Assembly (NCBI GenBank): GCA_036403035.1
Contig: DASWRT010000392.1
Coordinates: 1-21,949 of the forward strand
Reading direction: 5' to 3'
Source: DASWRT01 sp036403035
GTDB lineage: Bacteria > Pseudomonadota > Alphaproteobacteria > ATCC43930 > CGMCC-115725
Length of the DNA stretch: 21,949 nt
Part shown: in pieces, positions 15,204 to 21,949 of the stretch
Layout of the letters: each line of letters starts with the position of its first letter
Position numbering within the stretch: position 1 is the stretch's first letter
Program-made: the position numbers and the translations under genes
The notes under the pieces: generated by a model
The model's database searches: none
What the model saw: the letters and a program-made list of their open reading frames with translations, nothing else
What the model was told of the DNA's origin: nothing

Positions 15204-16705
15204 CCGGAACCGGCCCGATGAAGCTCCTCGAACCCCTGCGCATCAACTCGATGACGATCCCGAACCGGGTGCTCGTCCCGGCGATGGTGACGCGGCTGTC
15301 CGGCGAGGACGGGATCGTCAATCAGCCGATCGTCGACCGCTACGTGCGCTACGCTCGGGGGCATGTCGGGCTGATCGTCGTCGAGGCGACGGCGATCCAC
15401 GGCAACAAGTCCGGCCCCCTGCTCCGCCTCTCGTCGGACGAGTTCATCCCCGGCCACCGCGAGATGGTGAAGCAGGTCCACGGCGAGTCCGAAACGAAGA
15501 TCGTCCCGCAGATCATCCATTTCCTGAAGGTCGCGCGCTCGGGATGGCGGCAGACGATCGATAGCTTGAGCCCTGACGACATCGACCTGATCGTCGAGCA
15601 GTTCGGCGCCGCCGCGGCGCGGGCGCGCGAGGCCGGGTACGACGGCGTCGAGCTTCATTCGGCGCACGCTTACACCCTCTCGTCCTTTCTGTCGCGGCAC
15701 AACCCGCGGCGCGACGAGTACGACGGGCGCACGCTCGAAGGGCGGCTGCGGATGTTCGGGCGCGTCCTGACGGAGGTGCGCCGCAAGGTCGGCGCCGACT
15801 TCCCGGTCGGCGTCCGCTTCCTCGCCGAGGAGGCGATCAAGGACGGGTACGGGTTGCCGGACAGCCAGCGTATCGCGCTGCGCATGGCGCAGATGGGGAT
15901 CGACTACATCTCGCTGTCGGTCGGCGGCAAGTTCGAGGACGCGGTGCACCGGCCGGGCCAGCCGCTCTATCCCTACACCGGCTACTCCGGCGACCGCTGC
16001 ATGCCCGGCGACTGGTATCCGCCGCTGCCGCACGCGCACCTCGCCGCCGAGATCAAGCGATACGTCAACGCCAAGGGCTACGGCGTGCCGGTCGTGTCGG
16101 TCGGCAAGATCAGCGATCCGGCCGACGCCGAGCGCCTGCTGCAAACCGGGCAGGCCGACATCGTGGGCATGGCGCGGCAGCTTCTCTCCGACCCGGACTG
16201 GGTGCGCAAGGTCGAGCAGGACCGCCCCGATAAGATCATCCGCTGCATCTACTGCAACGTCTGCAAGCAGCTCGACGAGAACTTCAAGACCGTGACCTGC
16301 TTCCTCTGGCCGAAAGGCATGATCCAGGCGCCGTCCGCCGACGCCGAGGGCAGCGGGCCGGACTGGCCGGAAGGCGGCGCCGGCCTCGCCCTGGAAATCG
16401 TCGGCGGCCAGATCAAGCTGTCCTGGCGCAAACCGGACGCAAGCGCGGCCGCGGTCGCCGGCTACGACGTGTTCCGGGCGGAGGACGACGGGACCGCGAT
16501 CGTCGTCGAGGCGGTGAAGAGCACGAAGTTCGGCGACCGCACCGTGCTCGGCGGCATCACCTACACCTATTACGTGACGGCCTACGACAGCGCGGGGCGG
16601 CACAGTCCGCCCTCGAACGCAGTGATCGTCGCGATGCCGATGCCCGACTTTTCAGGACGCGACAGAGAAACGGCACGGGACAGGGAGGCGAGGACCCATG
16701 CTTGA
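15200..16705 (+). CDS. Old-yellow-enzyme family NADH:flavin oxidoreductase fused to a fibronectin-III-like domain
   Basis: Residues 5-345 of this 501-residue protein are an FMN-binding TIM barrel of the OYE / 2,4-dienoyl-CoA reductase type. They include IPNRVLVPAMVTRLS, the active-site H153-S-A-H156-A-Y158, FLSRHNPRRDEYDG and GMARQLLSDPDW. A cysteine cluster C349-x2-C352-x2-C355-x11-C367 follows and resembles the [4Fe-4S] site of dienoyl-CoA reductases, with one residue fewer between the second and third Cys. The FAD/NAD(P) domain of that family is absent. Instead, residues about 395-480 read as a single FnIII-like beta sandwich (IKLSWRKPD, GYDVFRAEDD, ITYTYYVTAYDSAGRHSPPS). In 2-aminobenzoyl-CoA monooxygenase/reductase an OYE domain reduces the ring; that role is proposed here. 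It overlaps both neighbours. Confidence 0.88.
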   Translation: MTGTGPMKLLEPLRINSMTIPNRVLVPAMVTRLSGEDGIVNQPIVDRYVRYARGHVGLIVVEATAIHGNKSGPLLRLSSDEFIPGHREMVKQVHGESETKIVPQIIHFLKVARSGWRQTIDSLSPDDIDLIVEQFGAAAARAREAGYDGVELHSAHAYTLSSFLSRHNPRRDEYDGRTLEGRLRMFGRVLTEVRRKVGADFPVGVRFLAEEAIKDGYGLPDSQRIALRMAQMGIDYISLSVGGKFEDAVHRPGQPLYPYTGYSGDRCMPGDWYPPLPHAHLAAEIKRYVNAKGYGVPVVSVGKISDPADAERLLQTGQADIVGMARQLLSDPDWVRKVEQDRPDKIIRCIYCNVCKQLDENFKTVTCFLWPKGMIQAPSADAEGSGPDWPEGGAGLALEIVGGQIKLSWRKPDASAAAVAGYDVFRAEDDGTAIVVEAVKSTKFGDRTVLGGITYTYYVTAYDSAGRHSPPSNAVIVAMPMPDFSGRDRETARDREARTHA

Positions 16706-18383
16706 TCCGAGTGCGTATGCCGACACGTTCGCGCGCGACAACCTGCCGCCGCGCGAGCTGTGGCCGGCGATGGACGATCGGGCGCTGCCCGAGATCGCCG
16801 CCTACCCGAAGCGGCTCAACGCCGCGGTCGAGCTGCTCGACCGCATGGTCGAGAAGGGACACGGCGACCGGCCCTGCCTGCGCGCCCCCGGCGGCCTCGT
16901 CTGGACCTACCGCGACGTGCTGGAGATGGCGAACCGCGTCGCCAACGTGCTGACGCGCGATCTCGGCCTCGTTCCAGGCAACCGCGTCCTGCTCCGCGCC
17001 GCGAACAACCCGATGATGGCGGTCTGCTGGCTCGGCGTCGTCAAGGCCGGCGGCATCGCCGTCGCGACGATGCCGCTGCTGCGAGCGCGCGAACTCACCT
17101 ACGTGATCGCCAAGGCGAAGGTCCGGTTCGCGCTGTGCGACGCGACGCTCGCGGGCGAGCTGGAGACGGCGCGCGAGAAGGCGCCGCTGGAGCGCGTGCT
17201 CTATTGGGGCAGTGCCACCGGCGGCGGCGAGGACGGTCTGGACGCCGCGATGGCGTGCCAGCCGGCGGACTTCGCGAACGTCGAGACCTCGCACGACGAC
17301 GTGATCCTGATCGCCTTCACCTCCGGCACCACCGGACAGCCGAAAGGCACGATGCATTTCCATCGCGACGCGCTCGCGATCTGCGACACGTTCGTGTCGT
17401 ACGTGCTGAAGGCGGAACCCTCCGACATCTTCTGCGGCAGCCCGCCGCTCGCCTTCACCTTCGGTCTGGGCGGGATGCTGCTGTTCCCGATGCGCGCCGG
17501 GGCATCGACGCTGCTGATCGAGAAGCCGAGCGCCGAAGGGCTGCTCCGGGCGATCCAGGAGCACCGCTGCACGATCACCTTCACGGCGCCGACGCTCTAT
17601 CGCGCGATGGCCGAGATGGCGCCGCGATACGATCTGTCGAGCCTCGGGAAGAGCGTCTCGGCCGGCGAGACGCTGCCGCTGCCGGTGTTCGAGGCGTGGC
17701 GGAAGGCGACCGGGATCAGGATCATCGACGGGTTGGGCTCGACCGAGATGCTGCACATCTTCGTCGCAGCATCTGGCGACGACATCCGCCCTGGCGCGAC
17801 CGGCAAGGCGATACCGGGCTTCGAGGCGAAGGTCGTCGACGAGAACGGCAGGGAGGTGCCGCGCAATACCGTCGGCCGGCTCGCCGTGCGCGGGCCGACC
17901 GGCTGCCGCTACCTCGACGATCCGCGCCAGACCAACTACGTGCAGCATGGCTGGAACCTCACCGGGGACGCCTATCGCATGGATGAGGACGGCTATCTCT
18001 GGTATCAGGCCCGCACCGACGACATGATCATCTCCGCCGGCTACAACATCTCCGGGCCGGAGGTCGAGGCGGTGCTGCTCGACCACCCGAAGGTCGCGGA
18101 ATGCGCGGTGATCGGAGCGCCCGACGCGGAACGCGGCGAGATCGTGAAGGCGTTCGTCGTGCTGCGCGACGGCGCCGCCGCGGACGAGGCGACGGCGACG
18201 GAGCTTCAGGAATTCGTGAAGGCGCAGATCGCGCCGTACAAGTATCCGCGCGCCGTCGAGTTCATCTCCGCCCTGCCCCGCACGGAAACCGGCAAGATGC
18301 AGCGCTTCCGGTTGCGCGAGATGGAACGGGAGCGGGCCGTATCGGAGGCAACTTCGGTCCAGCCGGCCGCAGCGTCGGCATGA
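16698..18383 (+). CDS. Aryl-CoA ligase, 2-aminobenzoate/benzoate-CoA ligase-like (AMP-forming)
   Basis: This 561-residue ANL-superfamily enzyme activates a carboxylic acid with ATP and CoA. Motifs are the P-loop FTSGTTGQPKG (207-217), the GLGSTEM adenine-binding segment, NLTGDAYRMDEDGYLWYQARTD, the hinge TDDMIISAGYNISGPEVE, and catalytic Lys533 in ETGKMQR. The N-terminus (DTFARDNLPPRELWP, GDRPCLRAPGGLVWTY) and SPPLAFTFGLGGMLLFPMRAG look like proteins annotated as 2-aminobenzoate-CoA or benzoate-CoA ligases. The substrate within that group is uncertain. ATG 16698 overlaps the upstream gene by 8 nt and has GGGAGG upstream. It ends 6 bp from the convergent MarR gene. It is the committing step of the proposed pathway. 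Confidence 0.92.
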   Translation: MLDPSAYADTFARDNLPPRELWPAMDDRALPEIAAYPKRLNAAVELLDRMVEKGHGDRPCLRAPGGLVWTYRDVLEMANRVANVLTRDLGLVPGNRVLLRAANNPMMAVCWLGVVKAGGIAVATMPLLRARELTYVIAKAKVRFALCDATLAGELETAREKAPLERVLYWGSATGGGEDGLDAAMACQPADFANVETSHDDVILIAFTSGTTGQPKGTMHFHRDALAICDTFVSYVLKAEPSDIFCGSPPLAFTFGLGGMLLFPMRAGASTLLIEKPSAEGLLRAIQEHRCTITFTAPTLYRAMAEMAPRYDLSSLGKSVSAGETLPLPVFEAWRKATGIRIIDGLGSTEMLHIFVAASGDDIRPGATGKAIPGFEAKVVDENGREVPRNTVGRLAVRGPTGCRYLDDPRQTNYVQHGWNLTGDAYRMDEDGYLWYQARTDDMIISAGYNISGPEVEAVLLDHPKVAECAVIGAPDAERGEIVKAFVVLRDGAAADEATATELQEFVKAQIAPYKYPRAVEFISALPRTETGKMQRFRLREMERERAVSEATSVQPAAASA

Positions 18384-18389
18384 TCCCTG

Positions 18390-18863
18390 TTAAGAACCGG
18401 TGCGGCGTTCAGGCGGAGGCGCCTCGCTGGTCTCGGCTTGCAGATTGGCGTAGAGGCGGTACAGCAGCGAGCGCAGCATCTCGACCTCCGCGCCGGTGAA
18501 CCCGTCGAGGGCCGCAGCCTCGCAACGCAATGCCGACGGGATCAGCCGCTCGGTCAAGGCGAAGCCTTCGTGAGTCAAGGCGACATGCACCGCACGGGCA
18601 TCGCTGCTGGACCGCGTCCGTGAAAGCAGCCTCTTCCGGCTCATCGCCGCGACGGTACGCGAGAGCGTCGACATCTCGATGCTCGTCACCTCGGCGAGTT
18701 CGCCCAGCCGCATTGGGCCGCCGTGCCGGAGCGCCGCGAGCGCCCGCCACATCGGCAGCGTGATGCCGACGGTACGGAGGTCGTCCGTGAACGTGTCTAC
18801 GATCCGAACGGCGCTGCGGTTGAGCAGGTACGGAAGGTATTCCTGGAGATTGAACCGACTCAT
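18390..18863 (-). CDS. MarR-family transcriptional regulator (divergent from reductase operon)
   Basis: This 157-residue regulator has the MarR layout: an N-terminal dimerisation helix (LQEYLPYLLNRSAVRIVDTF), the HTH LGELAEVTSIEMSTLSRTVAAM, the wing LLSRTRSSSDARAVHVALT, and C-terminal helices. I chose ATG 18863 because an AGGAG lies about 11 nt upstream; a longer version starting at 18938 adds non-conserved residues. It converges on the ligase gene and is divergent from the ferredoxin reductase gene across 103 bp, so that spacer probably carries its operator. It is only distantly similar to the other MarR protein in the window, suggesting separate control of the two gene groups. Confidence 0.9.
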   Translation of the reverse strand: MSRFNLQEYLPYLLNRSAVRIVDTFTDDLRTVGITLPMWRALAALRHGGPMRLGELAEVTSIEMSTLSRTVAAMSRKRLLSRTRSSSDARAVHVALTHEGFALTERLIPSALRCEAAALDGFTGAEVEMLRSLLYRLYANLQAETSEAPPPERRTGS

Positions 18864-18966
18864 GACCGGACTTGCTCCTGGCGCTTCCGGGGCGGCGGCG
18901 AACCGTGCGAAGCTAGAAAAAATCATCGACCGGTGCAAACTTTAGGGATATCGCGGAGAAGACTGA

Positions 18967-20199
18967 ATGACCGACACGACCGATCTGCTTGCCGTGATCG
19001 TCGGCGCCGGACACGCGGGCGGGCGGGCCGCGCAGGCCCTGCGCGCCGCAGGCTTCGCCGGCCCCGTCGTGCTGCTCGGCGACGAGCCGCATCCGCCGTA
19101 CGAGCGGCCGCCGCTGTCGAAGGAACTGCTCGCCGGCGCGATACCGATCGAGAAGATCTATCTGAAGCCTGCGAGCTTCTACGCGGACGCCGGCATCGAA
19201 TTGCGGCTCGGCGCCCGTGCCGTCGAACTGGACCGGAACGCGCAACGCCTCGTGCTGGAAGACGGCGGCACGGTTCCCTACGACCTGCTGCTGCTGACGA
19301 CCGGGACGCGGGCCCGGCGCCTGACGATCGCCGGAGATCACCTGCCGCAGGTACGCTACCTGCGGGACATCGCGGATTCCCTGGCCTTGCGCGAGCGGCT
19401 GTCACCGGACGCGCGGCTCGTCGTGATCGGCGCCGGGTTCATCGGGCTGGAAGTCGCCGCGGTGGCACGCGGGCTCGGCTGCGCGGTGACGGTGATCGAG
19501 GTTGCGCCACACCCGCTGATGCGCGTCGCGGCGCCTGTCATCGGCGACTGGTTCGCGGCGCAGCATCGCGAACGCGGCGTTACCCTTTTGACGGGCGTCG
19601 CCGTCACGGAAATCTCTGAAAGGGGGCGCGGCGTCGCGGTCTTCACGGCAGAGGGCGACTGTATAGAGGCCGATGTCGTCGCGGTCGGCATCGGCGCGGT
19701 CCCGAACGCCGAGATCGCCGAAGCCGCCGGCCTGGAGGTCGATAACGGCATCATCGTCGACGAGTTCGGCCGCACCGCGGACCGGCAGGTCTTCGCCGCC
19801 GGGGACGTGACGAGACACTACAACCCCTTGCTTCACCGTCATCTCCGCCTGGAAGCATGGCAGAATGCGCAGAATCAGGCGGCGGCCGTCGCCAAGGTGA
19901 TGGCGGGCGGGAGCGAGCCCCACAGCGAGATACCGTGGTACTGGACCGATCAGTACGGCTTCAATTTCCAAGCGGCGGGAGCCCCGCTCGCCTGGGAGGA
20001 TCTGGTCTGGCGCGGAAGCCCTGCCGAGGGCCGCTTCACGGTCTTTTATCTCCACAACGGAAAGCCGGTAGCAGCCAATGCCGTGAACAACGCCCGCGAC
20101 ATACGATTTGCCAAGGACATGATCGCGCGCGATGCTGTGGTCGACCCGGCGAGGTTGGCCGATCCGGCCGTCAAGCTCGCCGATCTCTGCCGCACGTGA
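18967..20199 (+). CDS. FAD-dependent ferredoxin reductase (HcaD/BphA4-like)
   Basis: This 410-residue flavoprotein transfers electrons from NAD(P)H to a ferredoxin. It has two dinucleotide-binding motifs, GAGHAG (13-18, FAD) and GAGFIG (155-160, NADH), the YERPPLSKELL segment after the first strand, TGTRARRL, and VFAAGDV near 279. It ends in the reductase C-terminal domain with the EIPWYWTDQYGFNFQ motif characteristic of oxygenase-coupled reductases. GGAG at 18955-18958 precedes ATG 18967. The Rieske ferredoxin gene begins 29 bp downstream, so the two make an electron-transfer chain. The oxygenase partner is not in the window. Confidence 0.92.
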   Translation: MTDTTDLLAVIVGAGHAGGRAAQALRAAGFAGPVVLLGDEPHPPYERPPLSKELLAGAIPIEKIYLKPASFYADAGIELRLGARAVELDRNAQRLVLEDGGTVPYDLLLLTTGTRARRLTIAGDHLPQVRYLRDIADSLALRERLSPDARLVVIGAGFIGLEVAAVARGLGCAVTVIEVAPHPLMRVAAPVIGDWFAAQHRERGVTLLTGVAVTEISERGRGVAVFTAEGDCIEADVVAVGIGAVPNAEIAEAAGLEVDNGIIVDEFGRTADRQVFAAGDVTRHYNPLLHRHLRLEAWQNAQNQAAAVAKVMAGGSEPHSEIPWYWTDQYGFNFQAAGAPLAWEDLVWRGSPAEGRFTVFYLHNGKPVAANAVNNARDIRFAKDMIARDAVVDPARLADPAVKLADLCRT

Positions 20200-20228
20200 C
20201 GGCGCAATTCATCAGAGGAAGAGACACC

Positions 20229-20558
20229 ATGTCGGACAATGCGGGCACTTGGCACAAGGTGGCGAAGGTCAACGACATCGCCGCCGGCGAGATCGTCGGC
20301 GCCGAAGTCGGCGATACCAACGTCGCGCTGTACAATCTCGACGGCACGATCTACGCAACCGACAACATCTGCACGCATGCCTTTGCCATGCTCTCGGACG
20401 GCTGGGTCTCGGGCGATGCGGTGGAGTGCCCGCTGCATGGCGGCCGGTTCGAGATCAAGACCGGCAAGGCGCTCGGCGATCCGGTCGAGTGCGACATAGC
20501 GACCTTCCCGGTACGGGTCGTCGGCGACGACGTGGAGGTGCTCCTGCCGGCCACTTGA
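20229..20558 (+). CDS. Rieske [2Fe-2S] ferredoxin
   Basis: This 109-residue protein is a soluble Rieske ferredoxin. Cluster ligands are Cys48 and His50 (CTH) with Cys67 and His70 (CPLH), spaced as in BphA3/CarAc-type proteins. DGTIYATDNICTHA and GRFEIKTGKALGDPV are typical flanking segments. It would relay electrons from the upstream reductase to a Rieske-type oxygenase or a similar acceptor. A small-subunit role in a nitrite-reductase-like enzyme is unlikely given the reductase beside it. AGAGGAAGAG precedes ATG 20229. Confidence 0.94.
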   Translation: MSDNAGTWHKVAKVNDIAAGEIVGAEVGDTNVALYNLDGTIYATDNICTHAFAMLSDGWVSGDAVECPLHGGRFEIKTGKALGDPVECDIATFPVRVVGDDVEVLLPAT

Positions 20559-20630
20559 CGCGATCGGAAACCCGCCGGCGTCGGCGGAAGGGAAAATCAT
20601 AACAACGACGGCGAACAGGGAGACGACGGA

Positions 20631-21809
20631 GTGAAAATCGGAATCTTCGGCCTCGGCCTTGCGGCGGTCCTTGCGATCGCCGCTACCGGCGGCGCCCAGG
20701 CGCAGCAGGCGCCGATCAAGATCGGCTTCATCGCGACCTTCTCCGGACCCGGTGGCGTGCTCGGCCAGCATCTCTATGACGGGTTCATGCTCGGCGTGGA
20801 GCATGCAGGCGGCAAGCTCGGCGGCGCCGCGGTCGAGGTGATCAAGGAGGACGACCAGTTCAAGCCGGATGCCGGCCTCCAGGCCGCCAACAAGCTGATC
20901 GAGCGCGACAAGGTGCAGATCGTCACCGGCATCGTGTTCTCGAACGTGATGATGGCCGCTTACAAGCCGATCATCGACAACCAGATCTTCCTGATCAGCG
21001 CGAACGCCGGTCCGTCGCAGATCGCCGGCAAGCAGTGCTCGCCGTATTTCTTCGCGACCTCCTGGCAGAATGACGGCCCGCACGAAGCAATGGGCAAATA
21101 CCTCCAGGACAAGGGCGTGAAGCGCGTCTACCTGATGGCGCCGAACTATCCGGCCGGCAAGGATGCGCTTGCCGGCTTCAAGCGGTTCTTCAAGGGCGAG
21201 ATCGCCGGCGAGGTCTACACGCCGACCTCGCAGCTCGACTTCTCCGCGGAGATCTCGCAATTGCGCGCGGCCAATCCCGATGCGGTCGACGTCTTCTACC
21301 CCGGCGGCCTCGGCATCAACTTCGTGAAGCAATACGCCCAGGCCGGGTTGACGAAGCAGATCCCGCTCTACTCGGGCTTTACCGTCGACGCGACGAGCCT
21401 CGATGCGATCGGCGACGCCGCCGTCGGAACGTTCCAGACCGCGTTCTGGAACGTCGACTTGAAGAACCCGGCCAACGAGAAGTTCGTCGCCGATTTCGAA
21501 AAGAAATACGGCTACGTCCCCTCGACCTACGCGGCGCAGGCCTATGACGCGGCACAGCTTATAGACAGCGCACTGAAGGCGGCCGGCGGCAAGGTCTCAG
21601 ATAAGAAGGCGTTCGGGGAGGCGCTGATGAGGGCCGACTTCCCGTCGGTGCGCGGCCCGTTCAAGTTCAACCACAACCACTTCCCGATCGAGAATTTCTA
21701 CCTGCTCGAAACGGTGAAGGGCGACGACGGCAAGCTGAAGCAGGTGACGCGGGCGACGGTCCTGGAAAATTACGCCGATCCGTACGCGCCGGACTGCCCG
21801 ATGAAGTAA
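20631..21809 (+). CDS. ABC transporter periplasmic substrate-binding protein, LivK / aromatic-acid type
   Basis: This 392-residue protein begins at GTG 20631 with AGGGAG 8 nt upstream. It has a Sec signal peptide (LGLAAVLAIAATGGAQAQQ, cleavage likely after AQA). The mature domain is Peripla_BP_6, with IKIGFIATFSGPGGVLGQ, VQIVTGIVFSNV, YPAGKDALAGFKRFF and YAAQAYDAAQLID. Cys136 (GKQCSPYFF) and Cys389 near the C-terminus (DCPMK) may form a disulphide, a pattern I recall from aromatic-acid binding relatives of this family. No permease or ATPase gene follows within the window; they may lie to the right. Position after the Rieske genes suggests uptake of the pathway's aromatic substrate, which is inference. 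Confidence 0.92.
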   Translation: MKIGIFGLGLAAVLAIAATGGAQAQQAPIKIGFIATFSGPGGVLGQHLYDGFMLGVEHAGGKLGGAAVEVIKEDDQFKPDAGLQAANKLIERDKVQIVTGIVFSNVMMAAYKPIIDNQIFLISANAGPSQIAGKQCSPYFFATSWQNDGPHEAMGKYLQDKGVKRVYLMAPNYPAGKDALAGFKRFFKGEIAGEVYTPTSQLDFSAEISQLRAANPDAVDVFYPGGLGINFVKQYAQAGLTKQIPLYSGFTVDATSLDAIGDAAVGTFQTAFWNVDLKNPANEKFVADFEKKYGYVPSTYAAQAYDAAQLIDSALKAAGGKVSDKKAFGEALMRADFPSVRGPFKFNHNHFPIENFYLLETVKGDDGKLKQVTRATVLENYADPYAPDCPMK

Positions 21810-21949
21810 TACCAACGGCCGTTGAGCTTGACTCATCGGCCGTTGGTTGAGCCCGTGCGGCGTTTGAGCAAAACCCGCTCGGCATCGGTCAACGACCGAG
21901 GCCGACGGTATAATACCAAATCCGGTTGATCACGACTGATGCGCCCACT
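21807..21949 (+). repeat. Pair of diverged repeats headed TAATACCAA
   Basis: TAATACCAA occurs at 21807-21815 and 21911-21919. In both copies the following roughly 30 bases also agree at many positions (GTTGA at +15 to +19, GACT at +25 to +28, AT). The first copy provides the stop codon of the binding-protein gene and is a near-perfect palindrome; the second is not, and runs to the window edge. A separate hairpin (CGGC-A-TCGGT, loop CAACG, ACCGA-G-GCCG, 21880-21904) lies between them. This looks like intergenic repeat or mobile-element-end sequence; no transposase is visible. Confidence 0.5.
21811..21847 (+). terminator. Strong hairpin directly after the binding-protein gene
   Basis: ACCAACGGCCG (21811-21821) pairs perfectly with CGGCCGTTGGT (21837-21847). 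After a T-T mismatch a further TGAG/CTCA stem closes a CTTGA loop. It starts one base after the stop codon. No U-run follows, so factor-independent termination is doubtful. It may instead be a repeat-element stem that protects the 3' end. Confidence 0.55.

Noticed and set aside
15131..18086. Minus-strand open frames of about 490 and 509 codons opposite the OYE and ligase genes
   Set aside because: Both are antisense shadows of genes with clear catalytic motifs and have no recognisable protein family.
18864..18966. Operator or promoter in the MarR/reductase divergent spacer
   Set aside because: I see only weak partial dyads (GCTTC at 18883-18887 with GAAGC at 18909-18913) and no clear promoter boxes, though regulation from here is likely on position alone.

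Overview
The window is high-GC and gene-dense. Its gene content points to an alphaproteobacterium; I cannot narrow the order from sequence alone (Hyphomicrobiales or Rhodospirillales are guesses). Evidence for the class is the glmU-glmS pair divergent from gph, the stand-alone Lrp/AsnC ligand-binding protein, and the CoA-ligase/OYE/acyl-CoA dehydrogenase aromatic gene set. I see no tRNA, rRNA, CRISPR array or transposase gene.

Left part (1-7839) is mostly housekeeping. glmS (lacking only its last residues and stop) and glmU are on the minus strand and make UDP-GlcNAc. gph (HAD phosphatase) runs divergently. A minus-strand two-gene unit follows, an isochorismatase-fold hydrolase overlapping an alpha/beta hydrolase. 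Next are a DEAD-box RNA helicase of RhlE type with a good sigma70-like promoter and a leader hairpin, a small Lrp/AsnC effector-domain protein and a GNAT acetyltransferase.

Middle (7981-11438) holds a large GH63/MGH1-like glucosidase and an isochorismatase-fold protein. The latter has a Tat-like leader, and all three usual catalytic positions (Asp, Lys, Cys) appear replaced.

Right part (11578-21809) looks like a catabolic locus for an aromatic or similar cyclic acid activated as a CoA thioester. One overlapping trio is SDR dehydrogenase, MarR regulator and enoyl-CoA hydratase-family protein. A second is acyl-CoA dehydrogenase, an OYE-type flavoenzyme and an aryl-CoA ligase resembling 2-aminobenzoate/benzoate-CoA ligases. 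A second MarR gene converges on the ligase. Divergent from it are a ferredoxin reductase, a Rieske ferredoxin and a periplasmic solute-binding protein of the LivK/aromatic-acid type. Inferred flow: uptake, CoA activation, ring oxygenation or reduction, then beta-oxidation-like steps. No oxygenase or ring hydrolase is inside the window. The reductase/Rieske pair implies that a terminal oxygenase lies elsewhere, possibly just past the right edge.

The most unusual items are these: the OYE protein carries a C-terminal fibronectin-III-like domain where relatives carry a nucleotide-binding domain or nothing; a 238-bp imperfect palindrome with G-quadruplex motifs separates the two catabolic trios; and two diverged copies of a TAATACCAA-headed repeat lie at the right end, the first overlapping the stop codon of the binding-protein gene.
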